64,000 bases of DNA. It comes from RHKX01 sp963823275. GTDB lineage: Bacteria; Actinomycetota; Thermoleophilia; Solirubrobacterales; 70-9. The position numbers were made by a program, and so were the translations under genes. Below, one piece after another: positions 19,139-29,103 of this stretch. Location of the stretch: contig CAWGKW010000001.1 in NCBI GenBank assembly GCA_963823275.1, positions 620,001-684,000 of the forward strand, given 5' to 3'. Numbering within the stretch: position 1 is the stretch's first letter; each line of letters starts with the position of its first letter. Under the pieces are notes generated by a model. That model was not told the DNA's origin. It saw nothing but the letters and a program-made list of their open reading frames with translations, and ran no database searches.

Positions 19139-19528
19139 CTAGGCGCCCGTAGCTGTGTAGCCGCGGCCGTCCTTGACGACCTTGCCGTCGGCGGTCAGCT
19201 CCGACATCACCCGGTAGACGTAGTTCGGCTTGATCTTGAGCTTCTCGGCGATCTGAGATGCGGTGATCCCGGGGGTCTCCGCGACGACCTTCAGCGCTTG
19301 GTCGGCGCGCGTGCCGCCACGGCGACGACGACGGCGCTTGCCTCCGCTACTGCCACCACGCGACTTCGAACTCCGCGAACCCGACCCACGGGGTCGTCCC
19401 GGCCCGCGCCGTTCGCCCTTGAGGTTGCTAAGCGCCCCCTCGAGGCGCTTGGTCTCGTCCTTCAGTTCCTTGAGGCGCTCCTCGATCAGGGCGCGGGCTT
19501 TCTCCAGTACGTTCACATCTTCGGCCAT
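19139..19528 (-). CDS. Small coiled-coil / AT-hook-like / winged-helix protein
   Basis: A 129-residue protein with three visible parts. Residues 1-40 are a probable coiled coil (EKARALIEERLKELKDETKR). Residues ~42-75 are a Gly/Arg/Ser-rich basic stretch containing GPGRPRGSG, an AT-hook-like core. Residues ~76-129 form a winged helix-turn-helix (ADQALKVVAETPGITASQIA, then KPNYVYRVMSELTADGKVVK). This order suggests a nucleoid-associated or regulatory DNA-binding protein. It has its own unit, convergent with mdh. Function is inference only. Confidence 0.75.
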   Translation of the reverse strand: MAEDVNVLEKARALIEERLKELKDETKRLEGALSNLKGERRGPGRPRGSGSRSSKSRGGSSGGKRRRRRRGGTRADQALKVVAETPGITASQIAEKLKIKPNYVYRVMSELTADGKVVKDGRGYTATGA

Positions 19529-19628
19529 GCTGGCTCCTTAGTGTTTAGTGCAGAGTGCGCCGACGCCGTGCTCTCCGCTCAGTGGCAGGGGCTTACCGTA
19601 CGTCAACAACGGCACACAGTAAGCGAGT

Positions 19629-20267
19629 CTAGTGGGTCTTCAATCGCTCGGACCGCGTCCGGAAGACGATGTCCCACACAGGTGATGAAACGCCGTATCC
19701 GTAGCGATGATCCTGGAAGTGGTGACGCATGTGCTGTTCACGCAGTTGCTTACCTGCGGCCGTCGTCGGAACGTGATGGTGCAGGTGGTAGTGGGTGTAG
19801 TCATATGTGAGATAGCCGACGATGAAGCCCGCGAAGGCGGGATAGCCGGCCGGCGTCCCGAAGATCAGCACGAACAGCCCGAGAAAGAGGGCCGCGAGCG
19901 GAATACTCACCGCCGGGGGCATCACCAGGCGCAGGCGATCGTTGGGGTGTTCGTGATGGACGCCGTGCATGATGAAGTGAAGGCGGCTGCCGAGTGGATG
20001 GTCGGGCTCCCAGTGAAAGACGAGGCGGTGCAGCCAGTACTCGCTGAAGGTCCAGATCACGAACCCCGCGACCAACAGTCCCGCAACCTGCAGAACGTTG
20101 TATCCGCCGTCGATTCCCAGCCAGGCCCCCACGATCACCACGGGCACGAAGATGATCGCCGGGATCGACGGGTGGACCCGCGAGAAGAAGTCGAGGAATC
20201 GACTCTCAAAGAGCGGCGGCGAAGCGGCAAGTCGACTCTGACGGTTTGTTCGATCGGCTGCGTCCAT
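19629..20267 (-). CDS. Sterol desaturase / fatty acid hydroxylase family membrane protein
   Basis: A 212-residue membrane protein with the histidine clusters that bind a diiron centre in this family: HRLVFHW, HGVHHEHPND, HYHLHHH and HMRHHFQDH, set among four hydrophobic segments. Members hydroxylate or desaturate lipids such as fatty acids, carotenoids or sterols using O2. The start ATG at 20267 follows a perfect TATAAT box by 10 nt, indicating a very short leader. It has no lipid-gene neighbours that would fix the substrate. Confidence 0.88.
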   Translation of the reverse strand: MDAADRTNRQSRLAASPPLFESRFLDFFSRVHPSIPAIIFVPVVIVGAWLGIDGGYNVLQVAGLLVAGFVIWTFSEYWLHRLVFHWEPDHPLGSRLHFIMHGVHHEHPNDRLRLVMPPAVSIPLAALFLGLFVLIFGTPAGYPAFAGFIVGYLTYDYTHYHLHHHVPTTAAGKQLREQHMRHHFQDHRYGYGVSSPVWDIVFRTRSERLKTH

Positions 20268-20277
20268 CGTCAGCCGG

Positions 20278-20283
20278 ATTATA
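20278..20283 (-). promoter_or_regulatory. Consensus -10 box of the hydroxylase gene
   Basis: TATAAT on the minus strand, 10 nt before the ATG at 20267; no clear TTGACA-like box is seen at the usual distance. Confidence 0.5.
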
Positions 20284-20486
20284 GTCGGCCAAACGCCCTT
20301 CTATCCTGCTTCCGCCCTCCCCCCAAACTGCGGGGAAGCGAGAGGCGAACGCGGGTTTTGCGAGGTTCTTCGCGGCGAGGGTAATCGCGCTGTTTGCGGT
20401 TCGAGGGCCGGCGGGTTCCCCCGACGGATGCAATGGTGGTCGCCGCCCCACTGGGCCGACCGACCACGACCAAGACGGAGAAGATC

Positions 20487-20717
20487 TTGTCCGACCAACC
20501 CGCCCCGCCGAAGGCCCGCAGGAGCCGTCGCTCGAAGAGCAAACCGAGCTGCTCATCGTGCTATTTCGGCGTGCGGATGCTCTGCGCGTTGGAGCTCGGC
20601 GAGCCGTGCAGCACCTTCCGGGCCGACTCGCCGCACGGGTTGATCCCGCCGACCCAGCCGATGCTCTTGATCGGCGCCGATGCGGTCACGGTCTCGCCGG
20701 ACCTGGCCGCCGCTTAG
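20487..20717 (+). CDS. Small Cys-containing conserved-looking protein
   Basis: Read from TTG at 20487 with GGAGAAG eight bases upstream; 76 residues. A basic N-terminus (PPKARRSRRSKSK) is followed by a compact segment with four cysteines (SCSSCYFGVRMLCALELGEP, then CSTF) that looks like a small metal-binding or disulfide motif, then a hydrophobic end (TQPMLLIGADAVTV). An upstream in-frame ATG at 20394 would add a low-complexity leader and lacks a ribosome site. The repeat block begins 5 nt after its stop, in the same arrangement as at the sdhE-like gene. Function unknown. Confidence 0.55.
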   Translation: MSDQPAPPKARRSRRSKSKPSCSSCYFGVRMLCALELGEPCSTFRADSPHGLIPPTQPMLLIGADAVTVSPDLAAA

Positions 20718-20721
20718 ATGG

Positions 20722-20969
20722 CTCCGAGCAGATGCTCCGCTGCGCGTCCGCTCTGCTCGGGCGGCGCGGTGTTACCGCTCGGCAGGGGCGTCAGGTTGAT
20801 TGGATGACTCCGAGCAGATGCTCCGCTTCGCGTCCGCTCTGCTCGGGCGGCGCGGTGTTACCGCTCGGCAGGGGCGTCAGGTGATTGGATGACTCCGAGC
20901 AGATGCTCCGCTTCGCGTCCGCTCTGCTCGGGCGGCGCGGTGTTACCGCTCGGCAGGGGCGTCAGGTGA
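20722..20969 (+). repeat. Three tandem copies of the family A repeat, opposite orientation
   Basis: Cores start at 20722, 20808 and 20893 (period 85-86 bp), each running from CTCCGAGCAGATGCTCCGC to CTCGGCAGGGGCGTCAGG. The ~71-bp core is the reverse complement of the block at 4064-4300 with only isolated changes. One change converts GCGGC...ACCGC to a perfectly paired GCGGT...ACCGC stem. The rest of the gap to 21110 is plain spacer ending in the promoter of the MBL gene. Confidence 0.95.
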
Positions 20970-21098
20970 TTGGTGGGGCGGGGGTGATTTCGTCATTGAC
21001 CCCGCGATTGGCACCTGGCGGCGCTCGGGGCGCCGTAAGCGACCAATCGGCGATCGAACCACCCGCGAGCCTGACCGGGACGAGGTGCCTGGCGGAGG

Positions 21099-21104
21099 TA
21101 GGTT
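21099..21104 (+). promoter_or_regulatory. Putative -10 box of the MBL hydrolase gene
   Basis: TAGGTT ends 6 nt before the ATG at 21111, placing the likely transcript start at or next to the A of the start codon. Confidence 0.45.
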
Positions 21105-21110
21105 GTCGTC

Positions 21111-21887
21111 ATGAAGCTCACGGTGCTCGGCAAGTCTCCCGCCTGGACGGACGCCGGCGGTGCCTGCAGCGGTTACCTCGTCGAGGGGGACTCGGGTGGC
21201 GTATTTCTGCTCGATTGCGGCAACGGTGTGTTCGGAAAGCTGCGGGAGCGGGTCGACTACCGGGCGGTCGAGGCGGTGATCATCTCCCATCTGCATGGCG
21301 ACCATGTGCTGGACGTCCTCCCGTTCGCGTATGCCCGGACCGTCGGCCCCGATGCCGTGGCGAATGCGAAGTCCGCACGTCCCCGGCTGTTCGCTCCCCC
21401 GGGAGCCGATGCGTTCTTCCGAGGCCTGGCCGGAGCCTGGGGGGACGCAGATCGGGTCGCGGCGGCGTTCGAGATCGAGGAGTACGGGCCCGCCACCACC
21501 TTCGAGGTATGCGGCGTCGAGGTGCGCGCCCATCCGGTTCCTCACTTCGGACCGACCAACGCGATCGAGATGTGCGCGAGCGGGGGCGGACGAGTCGTCT
21601 TCGGCGCCGACGGTCGCTTCTCCGAAGAGCTGATCGCCGCCGCCTCTGGTGCCGACGTGCTGATCGCGGAGGCGACCCTGGCTGAGGCCGACACTGCGCC
21701 GGTCGAGGAGCGGGGCCACATGTGCTCGCTCGAGGCCGGACGGTTGGCGGGGCGGGCAGGTGTGGGAAGGCTCGTGCTCACCCACATCTCCGACGAGCTC
21801 GACCTCGAGTTCGCCCTCGACCAGGCACGAAGCTGCTTCGCCGGCCCGGTCGAGGTCGCCGCCGAAGGATCCAGTTACGTCGTCTAG
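21111..21887 (+). CDS. MBL-fold metallo-hydrolase (RNase Z-like)
   Basis: The 258-residue protein has the metal motif SHLHGDHVLD (H60, H62, D64, H65) and later metal-site phrases VRAHPVPHFGPTNA and FGADGRFSEELI. This layout is close to tRNase Z and related phosphodiesterase-like hydrolases, but it lacks a visible exosite insert, so substrate is not assignable. No ribosome site is present; the TAGGTT box 6 nt before ATG suggests leaderless translation. It stands ahead of hsp20-lon, with which it shares direction but not an obvious operon. Confidence 0.85.
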   Translation: MKLTVLGKSPAWTDAGGACSGYLVEGDSGGVFLLDCGNGVFGKLRERVDYRAVEAVIISHLHGDHVLDVLPFAYARTVGPDAVANAKSARPRLFAPPGADAFFRGLAGAWGDADRVAAAFEIEEYGPATTFEVCGVEVRAHPVPHFGPTNAIEMCASGGGRVVFGADGRFSEELIAAASGADVLIAEATLAEADTAPVEERGHMCSLEAGRLAGRAGVGRLVLTHISDELDLEFALDQARSCFAGPVEVAAEGSSYVV

Positions 21888-21916
21888 GAGGGCTGCGAGT
21901 CCCGCAGTCCTCTAGC

Positions 21917-21922
21917 TAGTCT
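21917..21922 (+). promoter_or_regulatory. Putative -10 box of hsp20
   Basis: TAGTCT ends 8 nt before the ATG at 21931; no Shine-Dalgarno sequence lies between. Confidence 0.4.
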
Positions 21923-21930
21923 CTTCTCCG

Positions 21931-22407
21931 ATGGCTCGACAGCGCAACCTGGTGGTCAACATCGAGCGCATGCGGCGCGACATGGACGAGCTGCTCGGGG
22001 AGGGGTGGGCCCCGGCTCAGCCGCTGGCTCGCGGTGGCAGCGACTTCCACCCTCGAATCGACGTCTACTACTGCGAGGCCCCGATCGGGGCAAGTCCCGA
22101 TCCGGTCCCGAAGGCCGTGGTCACCGCCGATCTTGCCGGCGTTGCCGCCGAGGCGGTCAACATCGAGATCTCCGGGCGCATGCTGGTCGTCTCCGGCAAG
22201 CGCCCCGTTCGCCGCACCGAGGGCCGCGCCTACCAGCAGGTCGAGATCCCGACGGGAACCTTCCGGCGGGCCGTGGAGCTCGGCGTCGACATCGACTCCA
22301 ACCGCGCTCGCGCCACGTTCGAGGACGGGCTGCTCCGGGTCGAGTTACCGATCAAGCTGCCCGACCCAACGGCGCGACGGGTGCCGATCGAGCGGCCGTC
22401 CGATTGA
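21931..22407 (+). CDS. Hsp20/alpha-crystallin family small heat-shock protein
   Basis: A 158-residue ATP-independent holdase. The alpha-crystallin domain spans about residues 45-145, with VTADLAGVAAEAVNIEISGR at its start and the typical C-terminal pattern ATFEDGLLRVELPIKLP. The N-terminus is short and Arg-rich. It is 19 nt upstream of lon, giving a chaperone-protease unit. I saw no CIRCE or HAIR-type operator in the short upstream region. Confidence 0.93.
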   Translation: MARQRNLVVNIERMRRDMDELLGEGWAPAQPLARGGSDFHPRIDVYYCEAPIGASPDPVPKAVVTADLAGVAAEAVNIEISGRMLVVSGKRPVRRTEGRAYQQVEIPTGTFRRAVELGVDIDSNRARATFEDGLLRVELPIKLPDPTARRVPIERPSD

Positions 22408-22426
22408 GTGGGGAGGGGCGGGAGAA

Positions 22427-24895
<2,469 letters not shown>

Positions 24896-24970
24896 CCCCG
24901 TGGGGGGCCGGTCGCGGCTTGGGGTTTATGCTGGCCGGGCACAGCACCTGGGAATCGAGAGGAGCATCTG

Positions 24971-25408
24971 ATGGCGAGCACGAGCAGGGCAAGGGAAAAG
25001 GCGAGCAGCGCGGTCGAGGGGGCACGTCCGTACGTTCACCGTTTGATCGAGGACGAGGAGCTGCGCGACAACCTGCGTGAGGCCTACGACGCCGGTCGTA
25101 ACGCCTACTCGCGCGCTTCCGGGGCCAAGAAGCCTTCCGCTTTGCTCGACGACAAGAAGCTGCAGAGCGAACTGAAGAGCGCCAGCGAGTCGCTGCGCGC
25201 GGTATCCGAGGCGCTTCGCGAGCCCGAGAAGATGCCGAAGAGCGGCGGACATACCTTCGCCAAGCTCCTCGTCGTGGCCTTCATCGGCGCACTGTTGGCG
25301 GTCGCCCTCAGTGAGGACCTGCGCAAGACGATCCTCGATCAGCTCTTCGGTGCGGAGGAGGAGTTCGAGTACAGCTCGACCACCGCTCCCCCGGCTCCGA
25401 CGACCTGA
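24971..25408 (+). CDS. Small single-pass membrane protein of unknown function
   Basis: A 145-residue protein: mostly charged helical region (residues 1-95, with SRAREKASSAVEGARPYVHR), one hydrophobic segment near 97-115 (FAKLLVVAFIGALLAVALSE), and a short Thr/Pro tail. Good signals precede it: TATGCT near 24927 and GAGGAG ten bases before the ATG. Its stop overlaps the likely CTG start of the TetR gene. No family recognised; topology suggests a cytosolic N-terminus tethered to the membrane. Confidence 0.75.
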   Translation: MASTSRAREKASSAVEGARPYVHRLIEDEELRDNLREAYDAGRNAYSRASGAKKPSALLDDKKLQSELKSASESLRAVSEALREPEKMPKSGGHTFAKLLVVAFIGALLAVALSEDLRKTILDQLFGAEEEFEYSSTTAPPAPTT

Positions 25409-26028
25409 GCGGGCCCCGCGCAACCCGCAGGCCGCCGGCCCGTGAGCTCAGCGGTGAGCGCGCCGGGCGCATCGTCGATGCGATGCGAGAGGCGGTGGCC
25501 ACACGCGGGATCGCCGGCGCCACCTTCGAGCACGTCGCCTCGACGGCCGGGGTCAGCAGAGGGCTGCTGCACTACTACTTCGGGACCAAGGAGCGGCTGC
25601 TGGTGGAGGTCGTTCGGCGCGACAGCCAGAACCGCGTGCAACGGCTGGACGTTCCCCTCCACGGGGCCGCCGACGTCGACGGCGTCCTCGACGTGCTTGT
25701 CTCGAGCCTCGTCGACCTGATCGAGAACGACCCCGGTTTCTTCACCGTCCTCTTCGAGTTGTTCGCGGCCGGCCGGCGCAACGAGGAGATCGGTCGTGAG
25801 GTCGGAGCGCTCTTCCACAACTCCCGAAATCACGTCGCTCTCGCCCTGAAGGAAAAGCATGAGGAGGGCGTGATCGAACTCCGCTTCGGCGCCGAAGCGA
25901 CCGTTTCCTATCTGTTCGCGATCGCCGACGGGCTCGCAGTGCAGGCGCTCTCCGACCCTGAGCGGGATCAGACCGAGGTCCTGCAGGCGGGCCGGGCCGC
26001 CGCTCGGCATCTCTTCGTGGCGAGCTGA
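25405..26028 (+). CDS. TetR-family transcriptional regulator
   Basis: The DNA-binding domain is complete: GERAGRIVDAMREAVATRGI, ATFEHVASTAGVSRGLLHYY, then FGTKERLL. The ligand-binding half follows. The first ATG (25483) would cut helix 1 in half. The only in-frame start that keeps it is CTG 25405, which overlaps the upstream stop (CTGA). This is either a rare CTG start or a sign of a local indel. It lies just upstream of the six mce genes in the same direction and is the obvious candidate to control them, as TetR/FadR-like regulators do for other mce operons. Confidence 0.85.
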   Translation: MSGPRATRRPPARELSGERAGRIVDAMREAVATRGIAGATFEHVASTAGVSRGLLHYYFGTKERLLVEVVRRDSQNRVQRLDVPLHGAADVDGVLDVLVSSLVDLIENDPGFFTVLFELFAAGRRNEEIGREVGALFHNSRNHVALALKEKHEEGVIELRFGAEATVSYLFAIADGLAVQALSDPERDQTEVLQAGRAAARHLFVAS

Positions 26029-26149
26029 GCTCCGCCCGTGTACGGGCCGGCGGCGGCAGTCTGCGAAAGGTTCCGGGTGGCTAGACGCCCCGCGCCTCGA
26101 TAGGCTGCCGTAACCGGGGTAAAAGAGGAGAGCGAGTGAGGCCCAAGCG

Positions 26150-27607
26150 TTGAGAAGCAAACGTGGGGAGGAGCGGCGTGCACCATTGCGCGGCGACCCG
26201 CCTTCCCGTAATGCAAAGGGGGAACGCGGCGCTTCGACCCCCGCTCGGATCGCCGCAGTATCGGCGGTCCTGATCGCGTTTGCGGTCGTCGTCGTCCTGC
26301 TGCTCGGGGGAGACGGCGGATACAAGTACACGGTTCTGTTTCAGACGGGTGGGCAGCTCGTACCCGGTAACCAGGTACTGGTCGCGGGTCAGCCGGTGGG
26401 CACCGTGGACAGCATCGACCTGACCGACGACAACCAGGCCGCCGTCGAGGTGACGATGCAATCGCCGCTGCGCGATGGCACCAGCGCTGTGGTCCGAGCA
26501 ACGTCGCTCTCGGGCGTCGCAAACCGCTACATCTCACTCACTCCGGGGCCGAACAACGCCCCCGAGATCGAGCCGGATTCGGTGATCGCGGGCCAGGACA
26601 CCACCGCCCCGGTGGACCTCGACCAGTTCTTCAACATCTTCCGTCCTCGCGAGCGGGCCGCCCTGCAGAAGTTCATCCGCGGCAACGCGACCCTGTACGC
26701 CGGCAAGGGCGAGCTCGCGAATCGCGCCTACAAGTTCCTCAACCCGTCGCTGAGCACCGCGACCAAGCTCTTCACTGAGCTCTCGAGCGACTCCGGCACC
26801 CTCACCCGGTTCCTCGTTTCCGGATCGCAGACCTTCGGGGCGCTCGCCTCGCGGCGTGAGGATCTGACGTCGCTGATCGCCACCACCAATCAGACGCTGG
26901 GTGCGATCGCCAGCCGCAACGAGGACCTCGACCGCTCGCTCGCGGCACTGCCCGAGACGCTGCGCCTCGCGAACACGACGTTCGTCAACACCCGCTCCAC
27001 GCTCGACGACCTCGACCCGCTGGTCCAGGCCTCTTACCCGGCGACAGAGAACTTGGCGCCGTTTCTGCGCAAGACCAACAGCGTCGCCTCCGACAGCCTC
27101 CCGGTGTTCACGAAGCTCGCCGACATCGCCCGCCTGAAGGGCCCCAACAACGATCTCGCCGACACCCTGAAGGAGTTGCCGTCCACCAAGAAGAAGGGCA
27201 AGAATGCCCTGCCGGCGGCGATCCAGGCCATCGATGACTCCCAGGACGACGTCACCTTCCTGCGGCCCTACACCCCGGACCTGCTGGGCTGGCTCTCGAA
27301 GTTCGGGCAGGCCACCGCCTACTACGACGGCAACGGGAACTACGCTCGCGTGCAGCCGGCCGGGGCCAACGTCTTCAACTACAACACCGCAACGAACGTC
27401 GCGACCGCCGACTTCAACAGCCCCACGCGCCAGTTCCCGGTCTCCAACACCTCTCCCTACTTCGCCAACCCGACGATCCGCTGCCCCGGCGGCGGATCGG
27501 CTCCGGCGCCGGACGGCTCCAACCCGTTCCTCGACAACGGCGGGCTGATCTCCCCGGCGTCGCCGAACGGCGACTGCAACGCCAACCAGATTCCCCCCGG
27601 ACCGTGA
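26150..27607 (+). CDS. Mce/MlaD-family substrate-binding protein 1 of 6
   Basis: A 485-residue exported protein: basic N-terminus, one membrane anchor (~residues 33-53), an MCE domain (TVLFQTGGQLVPGNQVLVAG, then VGTVDSIDL), and a long helical region. The tail is Asn/Pro/Gly rich and ends QIPPGP. Mce proteins form periplasm-spanning hexamers that carry lipids. The TTG at 26150 has a weak ribosome site. A GTG at 26136 with GAGGAG five bases upstream opens only a five-codon frame, so the true start is unsure. The stop overlaps the next start (GTGA). Confidence 0.88.
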   Translation: MRSKRGEERRAPLRGDPPSRNAKGERGASTPARIAAVSAVLIAFAVVVVLLLGGDGGYKYTVLFQTGGQLVPGNQVLVAGQPVGTVDSIDLTDDNQAAVEVTMQSPLRDGTSAVVRATSLSGVANRYISLTPGPNNAPEIEPDSVIAGQDTTAPVDLDQFFNIFRPRERAALQKFIRGNATLYAGKGELANRAYKFLNPSLSTATKLFTELSSDSGTLTRFLVSGSQTFGALASRREDLTSLIATTNQTLGAIASRNEDLDRSLAALPETLRLANTTFVNTRSTLDDLDPLVQASYPATENLAPFLRKTNSVASDSLPVFTKLADIARLKGPNNDLADTLKELPSTKKKGKNALPAAIQAIDDSQDDVTFLRPYTPDLLGWLSKFGQATAYYDGNGNYARVQPAGANVFNYNTATNVATADFNSPTRQFPVSNTSPYFANPTIRCPGGGSAPAPDGSNPFLDNGGLISPASPNGDCNANQIPPGP

Positions 27608-29103
27608 GGCGCCTGATCTTCATAGCGCTGGCGCTCGCCGTCACCGCGGCCCTGGTCGCCGCCTCGGCCTCCGGCGAGGGCGAGGACTCGGGTGGCAGCT
27701 ACGAGATCCGCGCCTACTTCGACAACGCCGGCTTCCTGGTCAACGGTGAGGATGTCCGGATCGCCGGTGCCAACGTCGGCTCCGTCGCCGACGTGGACGT
27801 GTCGCTTCCCGGCGAGATGGTCAGGGAGAACGGGGACGAGGATCCGGGCAAGGCCGTCGCGGTCCTCAACATCAGCGAGCCCGGCTTCCAGAACTTCCTC
27901 ACTGACGCTTCGTGCCTGATCCGCCCGCAGTCGCTGCTCGGCGAGAAGTTCGTCGAGTGCGCGCCGACCCAGCCCCGGGCACCCGGCACGCCGCCGCCGC
28001 CGTCTCTGGAGCAGATCCCCGACGGGGAGATCGGCGCCGGCCAGTACTTCCTGCCGCTCGAGAACAACGGCAAGCAGGTCGACCTCGACCTCGTCAACAA
28101 CATCACCCGTGAGTCGGAGAGCGAGCGCTTCCGGCTGATCCTCAACGATCTCGGCGCCGGCCTTGCGGCCCGCGGCCCGGACCTCGCCGAGGTGATCGAG
28201 CGAGCCAACCCCGCCCTCAAGCAGACCGACAAGGTGCTCGCGACACTCGCGGCGCAGAACAAACAGCTCGCCCAGCTTGCCGTCGACTCCGACGCGGTGC
28301 TCGCCCCGCTCGCTCGGGAGCGGCAGCATCTGGCCGGCTTCATCCGCAACGCCGCGATCGCGGGGTCGGCCGCGGCCGAGCGCCGCGACGACCTCGTCGC
28401 CGGCATCGAGGAGTTCCCGAACGCGCTCACCGAGCTGCAGAGCACGATGGTCGAGTTGCAGCGCTTCTCCGAACAGGCGACGCCGGTCGCGGTCGACCTG
28501 GGCCGGGCGGCGCCGGGACTGACCGGCGCCACGAAGGCCCTGCGCCCGTTCTCGAAGGCGGCGACGATCTCGCTCACCAGCCTCGGCGACGCCACCGAGG
28601 CGAGCGCCTCGGATCTGGCGGGCTCGGCGCCGGTCGTCAAGCAGCTCCGAAAGGTCGCCGAGAAGTCGATACCGGGGGCCAAGAACCTCAAGCAGCTCCT
28701 CAGCACGCTTCGACGTACCGGTGGGATCGACTACCTGATGGACTTCATCCTCAACACGTCGAACGTCTACAACAACTTCGACGACTTCGGGCACTTCCTC
28801 TTCACGCAGATCCAGATCACCAACTGCGTCGAGTACGTGACGACGCCGGTCACCGGCTGTGACGCCAATTGGTTCGACGCGAGCACTTCATCGGCAGCGG
28901 CTCCGCCGCAGGAGATCCCCGGGGGTGAGGTCTACCGAGGCGAGGCCGCGAGCTCGAGCGGAGAGGTCGGGGTCAGATCCGAGCGGACGGCCGCCGCCGC
29001 GACCCCTGAGAGCGCGAATGCTGCGAATGAGGCGACCGCCGAGGGTGAAAGCGCCAAGGGCACCAAGGACCTCCTCAACTTCCTGATCGGAGACGGCCAG
29101 TGA
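27604..29103 (+). CDS. Mce/MlaD-family protein 2 of 6
   Basis: A 499-residue protein with an N-terminal hydrophobic signal/anchor (LIFIALALAVTAALVAASAS), an MCE domain (IRAYFDNAGFLVNGEDVRIA, then NVGSVADVDV) and a helical stalk rich in Leu/Ala. The C-terminal ~70 residues are low-complexity Ala/Glu/Ser. A cysteine pair is visible in NCVEYVTTPVTGC near residue 415. GTG start overlaps the previous stop, so it is translated together with its neighbours. Confidence 0.9.
   Translation: MRRLIFIALALAVTAALVAASASGEGEDSGGSYEIRAYFDNAGFLVNGEDVRIAGANVGSVADVDVSLPGEMVRENGDEDPGKAVAVLNISEPGFQNFLTDASCLIRPQSLLGEKFVECAPTQPRAPGTPPPPSLEQIPDGEIGAGQYFLPLENNGKQVDLDLVNNITRESESERFRLILNDLGAGLAARGPDLAEVIERANPALKQTDKVLATLAAQNKQLAQLAVDSDAVLAPLARERQHLAGFIRNAAIAGSAAAERRDDLVAGIEEFPNALTELQSTMVELQRFSEQATPVAVDLGRAAPGLTGATKALRPFSKAATISLTSLGDATEASASDLAGSAPVVKQLRKVAEKSIPGAKNLKQLLSTLRRTGGIDYLMDFILNTSNVYNNFDDFGHFLFTQIQITNCVEYVTTPVTGCDANWFDASTSSAAAPPQEIPGGEVYRGEAASSSGEVGVRSERTAAAATPESANAANEATAEGESAKGTKDLLNFLIGDGQ

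Noticed and set aside
26136..26153. GTG with strong ribosome site as start of the first mce gene
   Set aside because: It opens only five codons before TGA in this sequence; reaching the Mce frame would need a base loss, so it is noted but not used.
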